Shown here: positions 1-12,777 of the stretch, in pieces
How the letters are laid out: the number at the start of each line of letters is the position of its first letter
Position numbering within the stretch: position 1 is the stretch's first letter
Origin: Silene conica
Lineage: Eukaryota > Streptophyta > Magnoliopsida > Caryophyllales > Caryophyllaceae
NCBI GenBank assembly: GCA_029255685.2
Contig: CM055314.2
Location: forward strand, 5,288,399 to 5,352,398
Direction: 5' to 3'
Length of the DNA: 64,000 nt
Notes under the pieces: model-generated
Told to the model about the DNA's origin: nothing
Seen by the model: only the letters and a program-made list of their open reading frames with translations
The model's database searches: none
Made by a program: the position numbers and the translations under genes

Positions 1-907
1 TTGCTGGGAGAATATAAAGTCATAAGAGCAAATGTAAATGAAAGTTTTTAAGGATATACTGTGTGTCTGTGTGACATTAGGTGGTTAGAAGCATGAAATG
101 AAGAGGCTGAAAAGTTAAGCCAACAATAGTATTTTTTGACGCTCAATCAAATATTTTCTTTTACCTTAGTCACCTTACTGATCGAATATGTGTTGTCGCA
201 ACATGGTTAAACGCCGGAAGTATTTTCCGATTAAGTAAAGTAAAAAATATCTGTAGATATTACACGGATAAGCCTGATTGGGTTATAGAATGTTGCATTA
301 ATTGATCAATATTGGAATAGTTTCTAGATTTGTTCTTTGATTTCTTTCTTTTGTGGTCTACTTTAAATTGAAACAGCATATTGCAACCATAGAAATATGG
401 AATCTATAACAAAACTTAATAAGCATTTTCTTAGTTGAGGGATGGGATCAAAAATCAAATGGAAGTTACTATAGGTTAGATCTTTTGCCTTGAAGAATTG
501 TGAGGTATTGCTGTTTCAAATTGCCTACATTCAAAAGTTAGACCTACTTTGCAGATTACATGGTTAGTTGTGTAATGGATGAACCCTTAAGGATGGTTAA
601 ATAAAATTGTAGTGATTAAAGTACTGCATCTTTGTGCTGAAGCCTGACAGCATAAGTTTTGAACTAAAGGTGGTATTGTACGAAGTATATTTTGTGGTTG
701 TCGATGTAGGGTAATCTAGCTCGTTAGAAACAGTCTCCCCACACTTACAGTTGAATTCCTACAAGAGTCGATGGAACTGTGACTCAGTGAGAATACTGTT
801 TTGATGATCACTTTAAGTTCAGTGTTACTCTTTGCATAGACCTTTCAGTTGTGCACTTGTGCTAGTTCAAAGATATTCAGTTTTTTTATTGAATTTTTGT
901 AATGCAG
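1..907 (+). other. intron or upstream part of the amylase gene, no exon recognised
   Basis: This stretch precedes the first recognised amylase exon, whose acceptor is AG at 906-907. I looked for the preceding AMY2 block (GEYWDS-like) and did not find it. The sequence is AT-rich and has no repeat I can name. It is probably a long intron, or an intron plus sequence I failed to recognise. Confidence 0.4.
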
Positions 908-3078
908 ACAGTCATAGACAACGGATTATCAATTGGATCGATGGTACAGGGCAACTGGCAACTGCATTTGACTTCACAACAAAAGGCATTCTTCAGGTAT
1001 TTCTCGTAGTCATTGTTTATGTAGACTTACTGTCTCTAAACACCATCCAAGTTTAGTCTCTAAACGCTACACAACTATAGTCTCTAAACACGAAGTCCCC
1101 CCAAAAAAGTTAGTCTCAAAACACAATATCTGTACTGTATTCTTTCGCCTTTTGGTCTTCATGGGAATTGTGTTTGTTTTGTAGAACCAGAAGGTGCATT
1201 ATATCAGTGTATCTCCTTGTCATTATATTAATAAGTTACTGAGTGGTTTGAAGATGCACACTATATGTTCCAATGTTACAGTCTTGGATCAAGGTATAAC
1301 CATAGTTATTGAACTATGACGACAATTAAAATTCAATATTTCCCCAATTCGCCCATGTTTTTCTTAGATTAATAAGGCAAAATAGATTAAGTAAAAGTTG
1401 GTCGTGGAAACGAGTGTTGGCTTCATAGTGCATAAATAGTTGATAGTTGATACATTTATCTGAGTCTCTCTTTCCTTTGTCATGCAGGAAGCTGTTAAAG
1501 GGGAATTATGGCGTTTGCGTGATGCTCAGGGTAAGCCACCTGGTGTAGTTGGACTGTGGCCTTCAAGGGCGGTTACATTTCTTGATAATCATGACACGGG
1601 CTCAACACAGGTACGTACACCTTTGTTGTCTAGTTATGCAAAATTAAGTCCAATGAGTTACGCCTAAGTAGTAGAAGATGCTTGTTGCTTATTGCTCTAA
1701 ATTGGGCTCTTTGGCATTTAGAGTTATCGGTTGATGATGATGGACCTGCGGACAAAATTATTTACTCCTTATATTTTCTTTTTGGTTCTCTAATTCTCTA
1801 GTGCATGCCAATCATTTTCATTCTTTCAGTTTTATTTCTCAACCAGTCAACTATGCTATCTAGATTAAATAAATGTGAAAATATGCTTTTGTTGAAGAAA
1901 AAACATGTTTGGCAGACGGACTGATGTGTTAATGCCTCCTTCGGTCTCTACTCTCGAGTATACATTTACTCCATATGTAGCATAAGAATATATTATACTC
2001 AAATGACCTTTCTTAGGGTAGCAGAAAGGGAATATCAACATGTCTTCTTGCAACTCAAAACTACATGAGTCCAATCTTCCTCCCCCAAAAAGAAAATCAG
2101 ATTATCCAGTACGCCATTAGCTAGTTATCATATATTTTTATCGCAATGAAAAATTAATTTGAGCAATGTTTCCTAAGTGAATACATGTGTAAGGGGTCTC
2201 TGCAATCTGCAAAGCATTCTTCCTAGAGCACAAAAGATTACTGCCTCAATTTTTTAGGTTTTGTTGTCAGTTTTTTTTCCCTGTGTAACTCCGACTCTTC
2301 AATCTTTGTTTTTATTTGAATTTCTTGTCGCAGGCACATTGGCCCTTCCCTGAAAACTTCCTCATGGAGGTACTAATGCTCTTCAGTCACTTAGATATAT
2401 TGTTCCATTGAAGCATTATTTTTTGTTTTGGAAATCGTATGTTTTATGCCTCCTTAGGGATAAGTACTGACCCCCGGCACTCATATTCTTAAAACCTAAA
2501 AATTTATTCCAGGGCTATGCATACATCCTCACACATCCAGGAACACCAACCGTCTTCTATGATCATTTCTATGATTGGGGTGCTTCTATCCATGACCAAA
2601 TAGTGAAGCTGGTATGGCGCCGATGTTTCTCTCAGTAATTCATGAACTAGACAAAACAAAGATTATTAGAACTCTGGACTCTCATGTCAACTACTAAAGC
2701 CATTGAACTTTGATAATCCTGACTGGGTTCGAAATCTATCAGTGCTTACTCACCAACTATGTCTTGGGATTAATTCCCTGTGCATGTTAACAGCCTTAAA
2801 ATTACGAGTCCTACTAAACCAAACGATACGTTTGGACCTTGTTGATTATTAGTTCTCCCTTGAACCTTGTTCATATGCAGATTGACATTCGGAAACGCCA
2901 GGATATTCATAGCAGGTCCCCTATAAAGATATTGGAGGCTCGGCCAAATCTATATTCGGCCATTATAGGAGAGAATGTTAGCATGAAGATTGGCGACGAT
3001 TCTTGGGGCCCTGCTGGTAGAGAATGGAAACTTGCAACTTCTGGGGATAAATATGCTGTATGGATCAAGGGAACTTGA
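908..3078 (+). CDS. AMY2: alpha-amylase, cytosolic AMY2-like (3' part only)
   Basis: This is the C-terminal part of a glycoside hydrolase family 13 alpha-amylase, which cuts internal alpha-1,4 bonds in starch-derived glucans. Exons are 908-996, 1488-1610, 2334-2369, 2513-2611 and 2881-3078. They join in one open frame of 180 residues plus a split first codon and end at TGA. Visible motifs are [11 protein letters not shown], the plant amylase block [14 protein letters not shown], which contains the third catalytic acid (the D of NHD), then [12 protein letters not shown] and a C-terminal domain with [19 protein letters not shown]. The last motif matches the AMY2 (no signal peptide, cytosolic) class better than chloroplastic AMY3, from recalled Arabidopsis sequences. 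The N-terminal half, with the nucleophile and the acid/base, is not in 1-907, so it lies upstream. No frameshift is seen in the visible exons. Confidence 0.9.
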
Positions 3079-3622
3079 GTCTTGAGATGTGTAGTTAACA
3101 TTGTGAGTTATTTGTCAACTTGATATATGCAGGACTGCAAGTTTTCATATTCCTTGTAGATTTCTTCATCTCTTATTACTTGCAATTATTTGCCTTCCTG
3201 TCAGAGTTATTTGATAAGTAAAAAAGTTGTCAATTTATAGAAGCACTTGTAGTTTTCCTTGGAAGTCATAGTAATTCAAATGCATTTATCAACTTTCAAG
3301 TCGATATATTTAGAGGTGGTAATCGGGTCTGGTTGGGTTTGGCACATTACTTGATTTCTTACCATCAATGTTAGTTTTCGACCCTTGTGTGGTTTAATTA
3401 TTTCACACTTAAGTGGAAACTATATACTAAATACTAAATCGCTTTTATTTTGATCATCAATTCAATCGGGTCAATATTGGATCATGTTAAGTTTGGGTTT
3501 GGGCCAATGATCATCGCACATATCGGTCTAAAAATGGGTTCGAACTTCGTGATTTTTCGGGTTTTGTTGGATCAAATTTCAAATGGCACCGATCGAGTCA
3601 TGTTACTAAATACTAATAGGAA

Positions 3623-3739
3623 ATTAGGAATATTAATAATAGATGGGTCTCAACCATCACCTTAAGGTGATGATTGATGCCCAACTATTATTAATATTCC
3701 TATTATAAGGTGATGGTTGAAATCTAATTATTAATATTT
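3623..3739. repeat. palindromic remnant related to the TRIM LTRs
   Basis: An imperfect inverted repeat of about 40 bp per arm is centred on CCTTAAGG near 3660-3667. Each arm carries the AGGAATATTAATAATAG and CAACCATCACCTTA motifs that also occur in the terminal repeats of the TRIM element at 32094-32510. A third, shorter piece follows up to 3739. It looks like two TRIM-type terminal repeats joined head to head. Confidence 0.55.
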
Positions 3740-4555
3740 CGGTTTTTTTTGTCTAATACCACCTTTTAAAAACTTTTTTTCTCCAAACACCACCTTCAAA
3801 AAAAATAAATACCTTTAATAATTTTTTTTGTCAAACACCACATTTTGGCCAAAGTTTCAGCGGTTGTGATCGAGTGACTTTCAGTCGATGGTTGAGATAG
3901 CAAACGAGGTCGATTTGAAGTGTTCTTGAACTCGTTGGAAATGTGGGAGTACAGGCTTTCCAACGGTTGTCAACACGGTGGTCAAATGTGTCCTTATGTG
4001 GGGTAGATTGATGTCTAAAGTAAGATTGGTTAGAGAAAGAGCTAGAAGTTTGGGCTTACAACGAGTTGTTAGAGGGATTTTCAAGGGTCTTTAAATGGGG
4101 TTATGATGTTTGGTTTGAAGTTAGGTATGTATGTTGAGGGGAGGGCAAGGTATGTCGCAGTTGTGTTCTCTATGGTGGTCATTGGTTGCAAGTGGTGATT
4201 CAACGAGAGTGAATTGACCCACGAAAAATCCTACTTCAACTTACATTAACCCCATGTGACTAGCCTTACTTTACACATCAATCTACTCCACATAAGGACA
4301 CTTTTAACCACTGTGTTGACAACCGTTGAAAAGCCTCTACTCCCACCTTTCCAACGAGTTCAAGAACACTTCAAACCGACCTCGTTTGCTATCTCAACCT
4401 TCGACTGAAAGTCATCCCATCACAACCGCTGAAACTTTGGCCAAAATGTGGTGTTTGACAAAAAATTTATTAAAGGTGGTGTTTGACAATTTATTTTTTT
4501 AAAGGTGGTGTTTGAAAGAGAAAAAATTTTAAAGGTGATATTAGAGAAAAAAGCC
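3740..4555. mobile_element. Mutator-like MITE with ~285-bp terminal inverted repeats
   Basis: The left arm (3740 to about 4030) is an imperfect reverse complement of the right arm (about 4265-4555). Both arms contain GGCCAAAGTTTCAGCGG or its complement and the CAAACACCACCTT-type blocks. The element is flanked by a 9-bp target duplication TTAATATTT (3731-3739 and 4556-4564). Long inverted arms plus a 9-bp duplication are typical of Mutator-like elements. No transposase is encoded. Short ORFs inside it are products of the arms. Confidence 0.8.
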
Positions 4556-4564
4556 TTAATATTT

Positions 4565-7500
4565 CTATTAGTTACTTTCTGTTTTTCTTAAACCGTATTT
4601 CCTCTATTTATCATACTCCCTTCATTTTCCATAGTACGTGAGTATTATATACTTGGTACTCGGTACTACGTAATAATTAAGAAAGATACAAGGTTTATGG
4701 CAAAAAAAGAAAAAAAAAAAAAAAAGATACCAAGGTAATGTACCACCTAAAGTCCTAAACTATGCGAGTAGCCGAGTATATAAATTTTTAAAAGACACGG
4801 TATCTTATTAATGTCATTGAGAGACCTCTCTCATAAAAGATACGAGTAGTTAATATTTATTTTCATTTAATTTGTATCTTTTTCAATTTTTATTAATTAT
4901 CAGTTCATTTATTATTTATCTCTCATTAATAATTTAGTATAGTGAAAAACTAAGAAGACTTACTAATACGAGTATTATTAAAAATTATAATGAGTAGTGT
5001 ACGTTGAGAGTAGAATGATGAATTTGATAGTATAAATGCATGGGGGACATGGGATAATAATTGGTAATAATATGTGTCACTTGCATGGCATAAATTAGGC
5101 CTTAAATTAACATGTCGATTATAGTTTTAAATGAAGAGAAAGAGATGCAATTACATATTACGATACGAATCTTGTGGGGAGAAGAAGTCACTCACAGTCT
5201 CACACTCACATGAGAGATAAAAGGCTGGAAAGGTTACTACATCACCATCATTACTAATCTTCATCTTCCTCATCATTTCCTGTTTTGAAACTCAACTACA
5301 TTTTTTGCCTTTTGTCCCACTCTTCCACTCCTACCCCTAGTGCCCGAGTTCAAAATGGGTTAACAGGGACGCTTATCCCGTTGACAAATAAAATTTCGAT
5401 AATTTTAGTTAGGGTGATACCGAATTTTTTTCAAGTTTAATTTATGTTAAACATTACCTGTTTGTCATTGCTAATACTTTTTCACCGCGGTAATTTTAAA
5501 TTGTGGCTTAGCCACTGCCTACTCCTCAACAAGAGGAAGAGCCTTGTTTTTGTAACTCTGTGTTATTATTTGGTAAATAACATATTGAAAGAAATTAATA
5601 GACTTCGGTATAACTAGTAGGTTGACCAATCAATCTAGTAGGTTGACCAATCAATCTACTATTTTCACGTGTTTGGTAAACAACATATTCTGATAGCATA
5701 TTGGTCGGAATCTACTATTTTTTAATATGCTGCTAATAACAGCATATTGTATTAGCATATTCAATTTATACATGAAACCGTTCTAATTATCATGTAATTT
5801 GCTATTTACCAAACACCATTTTTTAATCTGCTAATTTAATTTAATAGTCAAGTCTGCTATTAATAAATTTACTAACCGTATTATGCTAACGTTATCTGTT
5901 ATTATGAATTTGCTTATGTCGTTTGTCAAATAAAGCCTATGTATGTCTCATCTTGTTATTAGTTATTAGTGGCGGAATAAGAATTTAAGGTTATAAAAGT
6001 GAAAATTTCAATGAATGTGAATTAATGTATACTCCAAAATAGAGTAAATTAGAAAAACAAATTAATTAAAAGTTTTAAATATTTTATTGTTTGACAAAGA
6101 CGACTAACGCTGTTAACTCCGCCACCTTTTTTTCCCTTACCATATCCCCCTAAACATTTAATATCTCGCATCTTAGAGATTGCATAACCGATCTCAAGTA
6201 AAAACATTTATGTTTAATTATGACATAAACCACAAGATAAAGTCAAAAACTACTAATTGTATTGAATTTCAAAATTTCATACCTAATATTTTGTCATTAT
6301 ACCATCATATTTATTTTTAAAAGACGATTCAAGACAGTCAAATTTAAATTATTTTGAAAATTAAGTACCTTGTTAAATTTCACATATTATTTATGTATTT
6401 TTATATGATTGTTTATATATCAAATTAAAAAGACCTAAATCAATTAGAATTAATCAAGTGGTGTTAGTTTAGTAATAACTGAGTTAAACTTTAAAACTTG
6501 CAATAGTTGAGTTAAATTTTAAAACTTGCAAGATGTAGAAGTTGAGAGGTCATGGTCCATACTATGGTGCGAAAATACATAAACCCAAAAATTCACCCAA
6601 AAAAATCAATTATAGTTAAACGTCAAAACAACTAAAACGTACAAACCCTATTTTAAAATCCCGACTCCGCCACCAATAGAACGCATCATAAATAGAACCC
6701 AACTGTCCATCCCTTCTTTTATATGCCACTCCCACTTTACTCACTGTATCATCTCTTCATTCTTCTATACTTCCTCTCATACAAATTAAAACACTCAAAC
6801 ACACACACACATCACTTTAGTTTATGAATTCAACAAGGTTAGACATAGGGCAGTTAATAAGCAGAGATCTTTGGCATTCTGTCCACCTCCCATTATTATT
6901 ATTTTACTTAATTACTTTGTACTCAAACTAGGCAAGAATGTTAAAACTTTCCAACTTTTTCCGAGTCTAACTTATGACATTACTCGCGAACACAACAAAT
7001 CCTGACTCCGTCACTGTAAATAAATATTACTTGGGATGGGAGGTGGGCATCCTGCCAATAGGCTTCTGCTTGGCTTCCCTCTGTCAAACCCTCTTGATCT
7101 CCTTACTCTTTACTCTTTACATTTCCATTTTATTTACTTTTTTTGTAATCTTGAATTGTTTTTTATTCTGTTTGTTATTGTGGGTTGACTTGACTTTTAT
7201 TAACAGGGTTGAATTGTTTACATGTTGATGATGCATCACTGTTGAATAATGGAGTAATCTGAAAATATCCAAAGGTAGGTGTCTCTATCTTTTGGTTCAT
7301 CTTAAAACATTGAAAGTGAGATTTTTAACCATTGTTTAATGAAACCCTAGATCAGATATGTGTTTGTTTATGTATCATAATATCATACTGCTGAATTTAG
7401 GGTTTTATGCTAGTTGACCTATGCATGCCTCTTCATAATAACATTTTTGTTGTTCCATCAGTTTTTCTGATTCTGATCTTGCTTGTGACCTCTCAACAAC

Positions 7501-9786
7501 GTAACCCCATTGGCGGATCTATGAACAACATTCCAGGGTACGGGAACACCGGAAATAGATTTTGTTTGCGTATTTTGTCAAAAAAAATAATAATAATTAT
7601 ACAACCAGATTTATAAGAGCATCGTACCCTCGTACATTTAATTGATCGAGTTTATGTATATATTTCTTGAGTTTTTAAGCTATTTTGAGTTATAGGATTT
7701 AATTTTTTAACATTGACATTAAAATATAGTTGAACTTATATATATATATATATATTGTTTTTAATTGTATAATAATTTTCTAAACTTAATATATTCGTAA
7801 AGGAGTTCATAAAATTGATAATATAGCTCATATTCTTTCCGCTTAAGCTCGAAATGTTTATTACTAAATCTCAAAATATGTACCATTAGTTATATACATC
7901 TGGTTGTATAATCCACTCATTACTATTTTGTATTTTGTCTAATTTTTAGACGAAAAAAATAAATTTCTAACTTTCTTGGGTGTATATATATATATAGATT
8001 TTAAATATTATTAGGAGTATTATTTTGGAGTTTCATGATTACAATAACCAAAGATATGAGTATCATATTGTATAATATCAATTTCGATATGATACTCCTA
8101 ATAAATATTAATCAGGATCCCGGAAAGAAGTTTCTCTGATTCACCACTAGTTACATAACATTCTTGCTGTATTTCAACCTTAAGAACCGAGAAGTGATAA
8201 CCGTTTTAAGACGGTCTTAAACAAAATTAGTGTTTTTTTAGTATTGTCGTTTAAGTTCGGTCATTATTAGAAAAAAAAACAAGTGATGCGCGCGGCTAAA
8301 AACAAAGAATTGATGAGACAGTATGAAACAGTTATGTCATGTTAAGTTCAACGATGTACATTATGAGTTTTATGACTATGTTTTGACAAATTAAACACTA
8401 GACCTTTTCGTATCGTTCCAATTTTATCAGATTGTCTCGAACGAAAAGACCCACCTTTTCACTTGGAGAAATCTTTTTATATGATTTAAAAGTGAATTTA
8501 CTTTCTTCTTCAAGCTTCTTTTCAGTTTCAGTACTATTGTAAATCTGTAATATGTAGGATTGAAGTTGAACGCAACTTTTTTTCATTTATTCATTGTTAT
8601 TTCACTTAAGAAGTAAACCCGTTCTTATTTTCGCCTTGAATTGTCTAAATATAATGTAAATAAAAATGTTTAAACAATAACCCTAACAATAGGGTTACGT
8701 TTTTGATGAAAACTTATTTAGCCCTTATTTACTTACTTCATAAAGTTGTAGACATGTAAAAAGGCACAACTATAATGTTTAATTGTACAGTGTTATACTC
8801 AGACTCCTTTAAAAGTGGACAGTGATGGAGGTGCATGTTAAAGAGTCGGATTTGAAAATTTTACTATTCGTTATTTTAGTGGCACATCTGTATATTCAAT
8901 TCATCAATTGTCGAGTTTCAAGTATCACGTAATTAAGTATATGCGAGAGAATCAGAAGAGTCAAAGTAAGCTATATTTATAATAGATGATGAAGAACATA
9001 ATTAACTATTTAGGGAGGAGACAAAGGGAGTAGATGAAAGACGTTTGATGTATGTAGAGGTATGAATGATAGGGATAGCGACACTTCTTGATATACAAGT
9101 GTGTCATAAATTTGGTTCCAACTTCTTTCACGAATAAGGTATATTTGTACGCACCTGTGTTTTCTATGTGTAAACTCGTTTCAGATTAAAAATATTCACG
9201 GATTTTTCTTTAAGACGGGTATATATAATCGCTTAAAAGCTGAAAACGAGTTCAGTAATACCGAATATTAATGAAATATCGGAATACATAGTGAAAAGCA
9301 ATTGATTTGTCATATATGTTTCAATTGCATGATATTTAACCAGTTTTAATGATAAACGGATACTTCCGTCCCAAAAAAACTAACTAAAAAGGTATGTTTG
9401 GTTAGAAAGGACTATTTACCATAATGAGGTTAATGTGAACGTACAGTTTAATTTACTGTTTATTAGTGGTCACTTCTTTTCTTGTTGCCGTTGTTGGTGT
9501 GGCAACACTTAATAAATCATTACAATTATTATGGGACAAGGTAAAGAATGGACGAGATTGTTCATCATTTTTACTCGTAATTTTTACAGTTTTACGTCGA
9601 CAATTATGACTTTATATTGGTGGTAGACAACGTGGGACATGCATGTTAAATGTCAACGTTATTATATTAGAGTATAGTCATATTACTTACTCCCATGCTT
9701 TTTCTATTTGCTTTTACACATTTGTGTTTTTAATATTGAAAGTAATATTTTGTAAAAAAACATATTATTAACAGATGTAAATATTT
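4565..9786. other. gene-poor AT-rich DNA
   Basis: I see no gene here. There is a perfect 21-bp tandem duplication beginning CTAGTAGGTTGACC (5614-5655), a TA microsatellite (7737-7755), and a small inverted repeat at 8000-8110 (separate entry). The stretch 5535-5940 has repeated TTTGGTAAAYAACATATT motifs and their complements, which look like an old hAT-type MITE without recognisable ends. The ORFs present are short and resemble nothing I know. Confidence 0.5.
8000..8110. repeat. small inverted repeat (MITE-like)
   Basis: The outer arms are ATTATTAGGAGTAT and its near complement ATACTCCTAATAAATATT. A nested perfect 11-bp inverted repeat GAGTATCATAT (8058-8068) pairs with 8087-8097. No convincing target duplication was found. 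Confidence 0.45.
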
Positions 9787-9789
9787 TAA

Positions 9790-10068
9790 GGGGTTATTTG
9801 GTTGCCTTTTAAAATCACGGGAATTGAAAAATCATAGGAAGTGGGAAAATTGAGTCTTTTTGGTTCATGGGAATTAGAACTTCTTATGAAACTCTAATTC
9901 CTACCTAATATAGGAAGTCACTTACCTAGCCCCTTCTGGGTAAGTGGAAGTTCCCGCATGAATTGAATTTCATACATCCAACCAAACAACATTTACGTGA
10001 TTTTCAAAGTTCATATGAATTTAATCATCTCGGGAATTTTATCTTCCCATATCGAACCAAACGACCCC
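9790..10068. mobile_element. Tourist-like (PIF/Harbinger) MITE
   Basis: The ends are GGGGTTATTTGGTT on the left and the complement of GGGGTCGTTTGGTTC on the right, flanked by TAA on both sides (9787-9789 and 10069-10071). A TAA target duplication with a GGG-CGTTTGGTT type end is characteristic of Tourist MITEs. It is non-coding. Confidence 0.7.
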
Positions 10069-10154
10069 TAAATCTATCAACTTAACTATTCTCAAATGCT
10101 TCGTACTTCAACTATGTGGCATAAGTGACTTAAGTTTAGATATAAACAACTTAA

Positions 10155-10408
10155 CAACCCGGTTGTTTGATTGCCTTTTAATTAAAATCATGGAAATTGG
10201 AAAATCATAGGAACTGGATAAATTGAGTTTTGTTTCGTTTTTCAATTCATGAAAATTAGAAGTTCCTATGAAACTCTAATTCTTACCTAACGTAGGAAGT
10301 TCCCACCTGAATTAAAGTACATATATTCAACTAAACAACATTTACATAATTCACGTGACTTTCAAGTTTATATGAATTTAATTTTCCCATGGCGAACCAA
10401 ACTATCCC
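10155..10408. mobile_element. second, more decayed Tourist-like MITE of the same family
   Basis: The interior motif AAAATCATAGGAA and the CCTTTTAATTAAAATCATGG block parallel the element at 9790-10068. The right end reads CGAACCAAACTATCCC followed by TAA, and TAA precedes the left end. The left terminus is degraded, so its exact start is uncertain. Confidence 0.5.
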
Positions 10409-11002
10409 TAATATAACAAGTCTTTTTTTCTTTCATTGTTTTTTGATAAATCATTGTCCTAGAAATTTGAATAGGATTATCCATAATATAGCAAAACATG
10501 TTATGTAAATATGTAAAAGGCAATCTTTTACTACATGTGAGAGCAAAAAAACAAAAAGAAAATCGTCAAACTTAGCAAATTATAACCCAAAAATAAAAAA
10601 AATAAAAAATTGAAGGGAGTAGAATTTATAAATAATATTTTGTAAAAAAAATGTGTATTACATTCGTTACGCATCTTAAATTGTGACGAGAAATGTGATC
10701 ATATTAAGATAAAATATAATCATTATTGATAAATACTACTTGAGATTTATGAATGCTTATTTTGTATTATAAAATGATCACATTTTATCCGTTATAAAAG
10801 AAACAAACCGGAGACTGTAATGACTAATGAGCTCCTGGTATAAATTGGTAATAGTGGAAATGGTGATGAATGGATGTAGATGATGATTATGATGATATGT
10901 GGGGTGGTTGGTTTAAAGACAAATAATTCATTCAAAGATACGGGTGGCATTTAAAGAGGTGCAGGAAAACAACCAAAGGAGTATGTAGTAATTACAATGC
11001 AT

Positions 11003-11090
11003 CAAGTTTTATTTGCAGGAATTAAGAAGAAATAATGTTCCTGCTGCTCCTGCTCACACTGCTGGGTTTCATGATTGTTTCACGGGTTTT
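11003..11090 (+). other. isolated exon-like fragment
   Basis: A good acceptor (TTTTATTTGCAG) is followed by an open reading stretch encoding ELRRNNVPAAPAHTAGFHD and a possible donor near CACGG|GTTTT. The composition looks coding and unlike the AT-rich surroundings. I do not recognise the protein, and no partner exons were found. It ends about 120 bp before a foldback element, so it could be a gene relic or a captured fragment. Confidence 0.25.
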
Positions 11091-11208
11091 AAGGTTTTGC
11101 TTCAATATTTACTGCTTCCACCTTCTTGCCTTTTAATCTCTTCTACTCTTTTGCTGCTTAAAGCTGATGTATGTATAATTGTAAACTCATACTTCGCTCA
11201 TAAATTTA

Positions 11209-12077
11209 GGGTCATGCTAAAGGTCGTCGACAAATTACTAACTACTTTGCCCTTATTCAACCTTTTATATTTATTTGACAATGTATCAATATTGGACTAA
11301 AATTGATTAAAAAAAAGTGTCGGTTTCTCACTATAATAAAATACGGTTTAGTAGCGATTCGATCAACGGTTTTCAACTATTTCAACGAGTGATTCGAACA
11401 ACGGTTTTCAACGATGAATGACAATAACGAGATTAGTTTACGACTTAAATTTGATTCAAATTTATGATTTTTAGTTCGTAATATAGTAGAACGGATTATA
11501 ATTAGCGTTAGATTCTCGAAGCTGATTTGAAATTTTGGAAAAAAAAATAGAAATTGCCCAGACAAAGAACATTTTCGTCCAGACCTAGCTTCAGACAAAA
11601 AACATTTTCATCCAGACCTAGGTCCAGACAAATTTTTGTATGGACCTAGGTCTGGATGAAAAACATTCTCGTCTGGACCTAGGTCTGGACAAAAATGTTC
11701 TTTGTCTGGGCAATTTCTATTTTTTATTTCAAAATTTCAAATCGGCTTCGGGAATCTAACGATAATCATAATCCGTTATATTATATTACGAACTCAAAAT
11801 CATAAATTTGAATCAAATTTAAACCGTAAACTAATCTCGTTATTGTTGAAAACCGTTGTTTCGAATCGCTCGTTGAAATCGTCGAAAACCGTTGATCGAA
11901 TCCCTACTAAACCGTATTTTATTTTAGTGAGAAAACCGACACTTTTTTTTAATGAATTTTGGTCCAATGTTGCTAAATTGGCAAATAAATATAAAGGGTT
12001 GAATAAGGGCAAAGTTGATAGTTTATGTAAAATATCAACGATAAATAGTAATTTGTCGACGACGTACGGTAGCTTGG
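11209..12077. mobile_element. large foldback element, arms ~430 bp
   Basis: The whole stretch is an imperfect palindrome centred near 11640. The outer arms share GTCGTCGACAAATTACTA. The centre is a cluster of GTCCAGACCTAGGTCTGG-type repeats in alternating orientation. TAAATTTA flanks both sides (11201-11208 and 12078-12085); this 8-mer is itself palindromic, so it is weaker proof of a target duplication. The two best ORFs (11377-11598 on - and 11702-12121 on +) start with the same protein sequence because they are the two arms of the palindrome. They are not genes. Confidence 0.75.
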
Positions 12078-12257
12078 TAAATTTAAGACGGTCTTTTACT
12101 TATAATTGGTGCCGTCTCTAGGCACACTCTAGCTAATATAACCACTCTCCCTTTGAAAAGATAGAATATCCTATCTTTTGATCTTTACCATTTCTTTTCG
12201 AAGCGTAAACTAGTCATTGATGACTTATTGTTGTCCTTCTTAGCAGTTGGTAACGGC

Positions 12258-12776
12258 AAGGTGTTAATGAATTGAGTCGAGCCTGAGTTTGGCCTTGTTT
12301 GGGTTGTGCTCGATTATCAAATTTCGAGTTCGGGCTGATCTTGAGTTTACACGAGTTTGAAAAAAATGGGATCGTTACAAAGTGTGCGAGCTTTAATATG
12401 AGCTCGAGCCAAACTCGGGCTCAAATCGAGCCTTTATGAAATTGTTTTTTTTTTGTTTTTTTCTTTTGATATCTTCAATAACAAGGTTCGGAGGTTTTAT
12501 ATAAAAATATTTTGGCAAATCAACATGATATGTATGATGCAAAGATATGATAATGTTAAAATATTTTTATAAAATATGAGCAAATTTTTATAAAATAAGA
12601 TTAATATCTTATGTATTCTCGTAAGTTCGAACCGCTCGCGAGCTTTTCGAGTCGAGTCGAGTCAGCATTTGCTCGACTTGACTCGTTAAGCTCTCGAGCT
12701 GATCCCGAGCTTTGACCGAGCCGATCTCGAATTGCTCGTGACTCGCGAGCTATCTCGTCTCATTAACAGGCCTAGG
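12258..12776. mobile_element. probable hAT-like MITE with GTTAATGA ends
   Basis: The left end contains GTGTTAATGAATTGAGTCGAGCC. The right end is the complement of TAGGCCTGTTAATGAGACGAG. Between them lie many GAGCTCGAG-type motifs, a composition I associate with common plant MITEs having a GGCCTGTTAATGAG terminus. No clean target duplication was identified. Confidence 0.4.
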
Positions 12777-12777
12777 A

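Noticed and set aside
11377-12121. Two ORFs with similar protein starts (SGQFLFF) on opposite strands
   Set aside because: They are the two arms of one palindromic element, so the similarity comes from the inverted repeat. There are no other coding signs.
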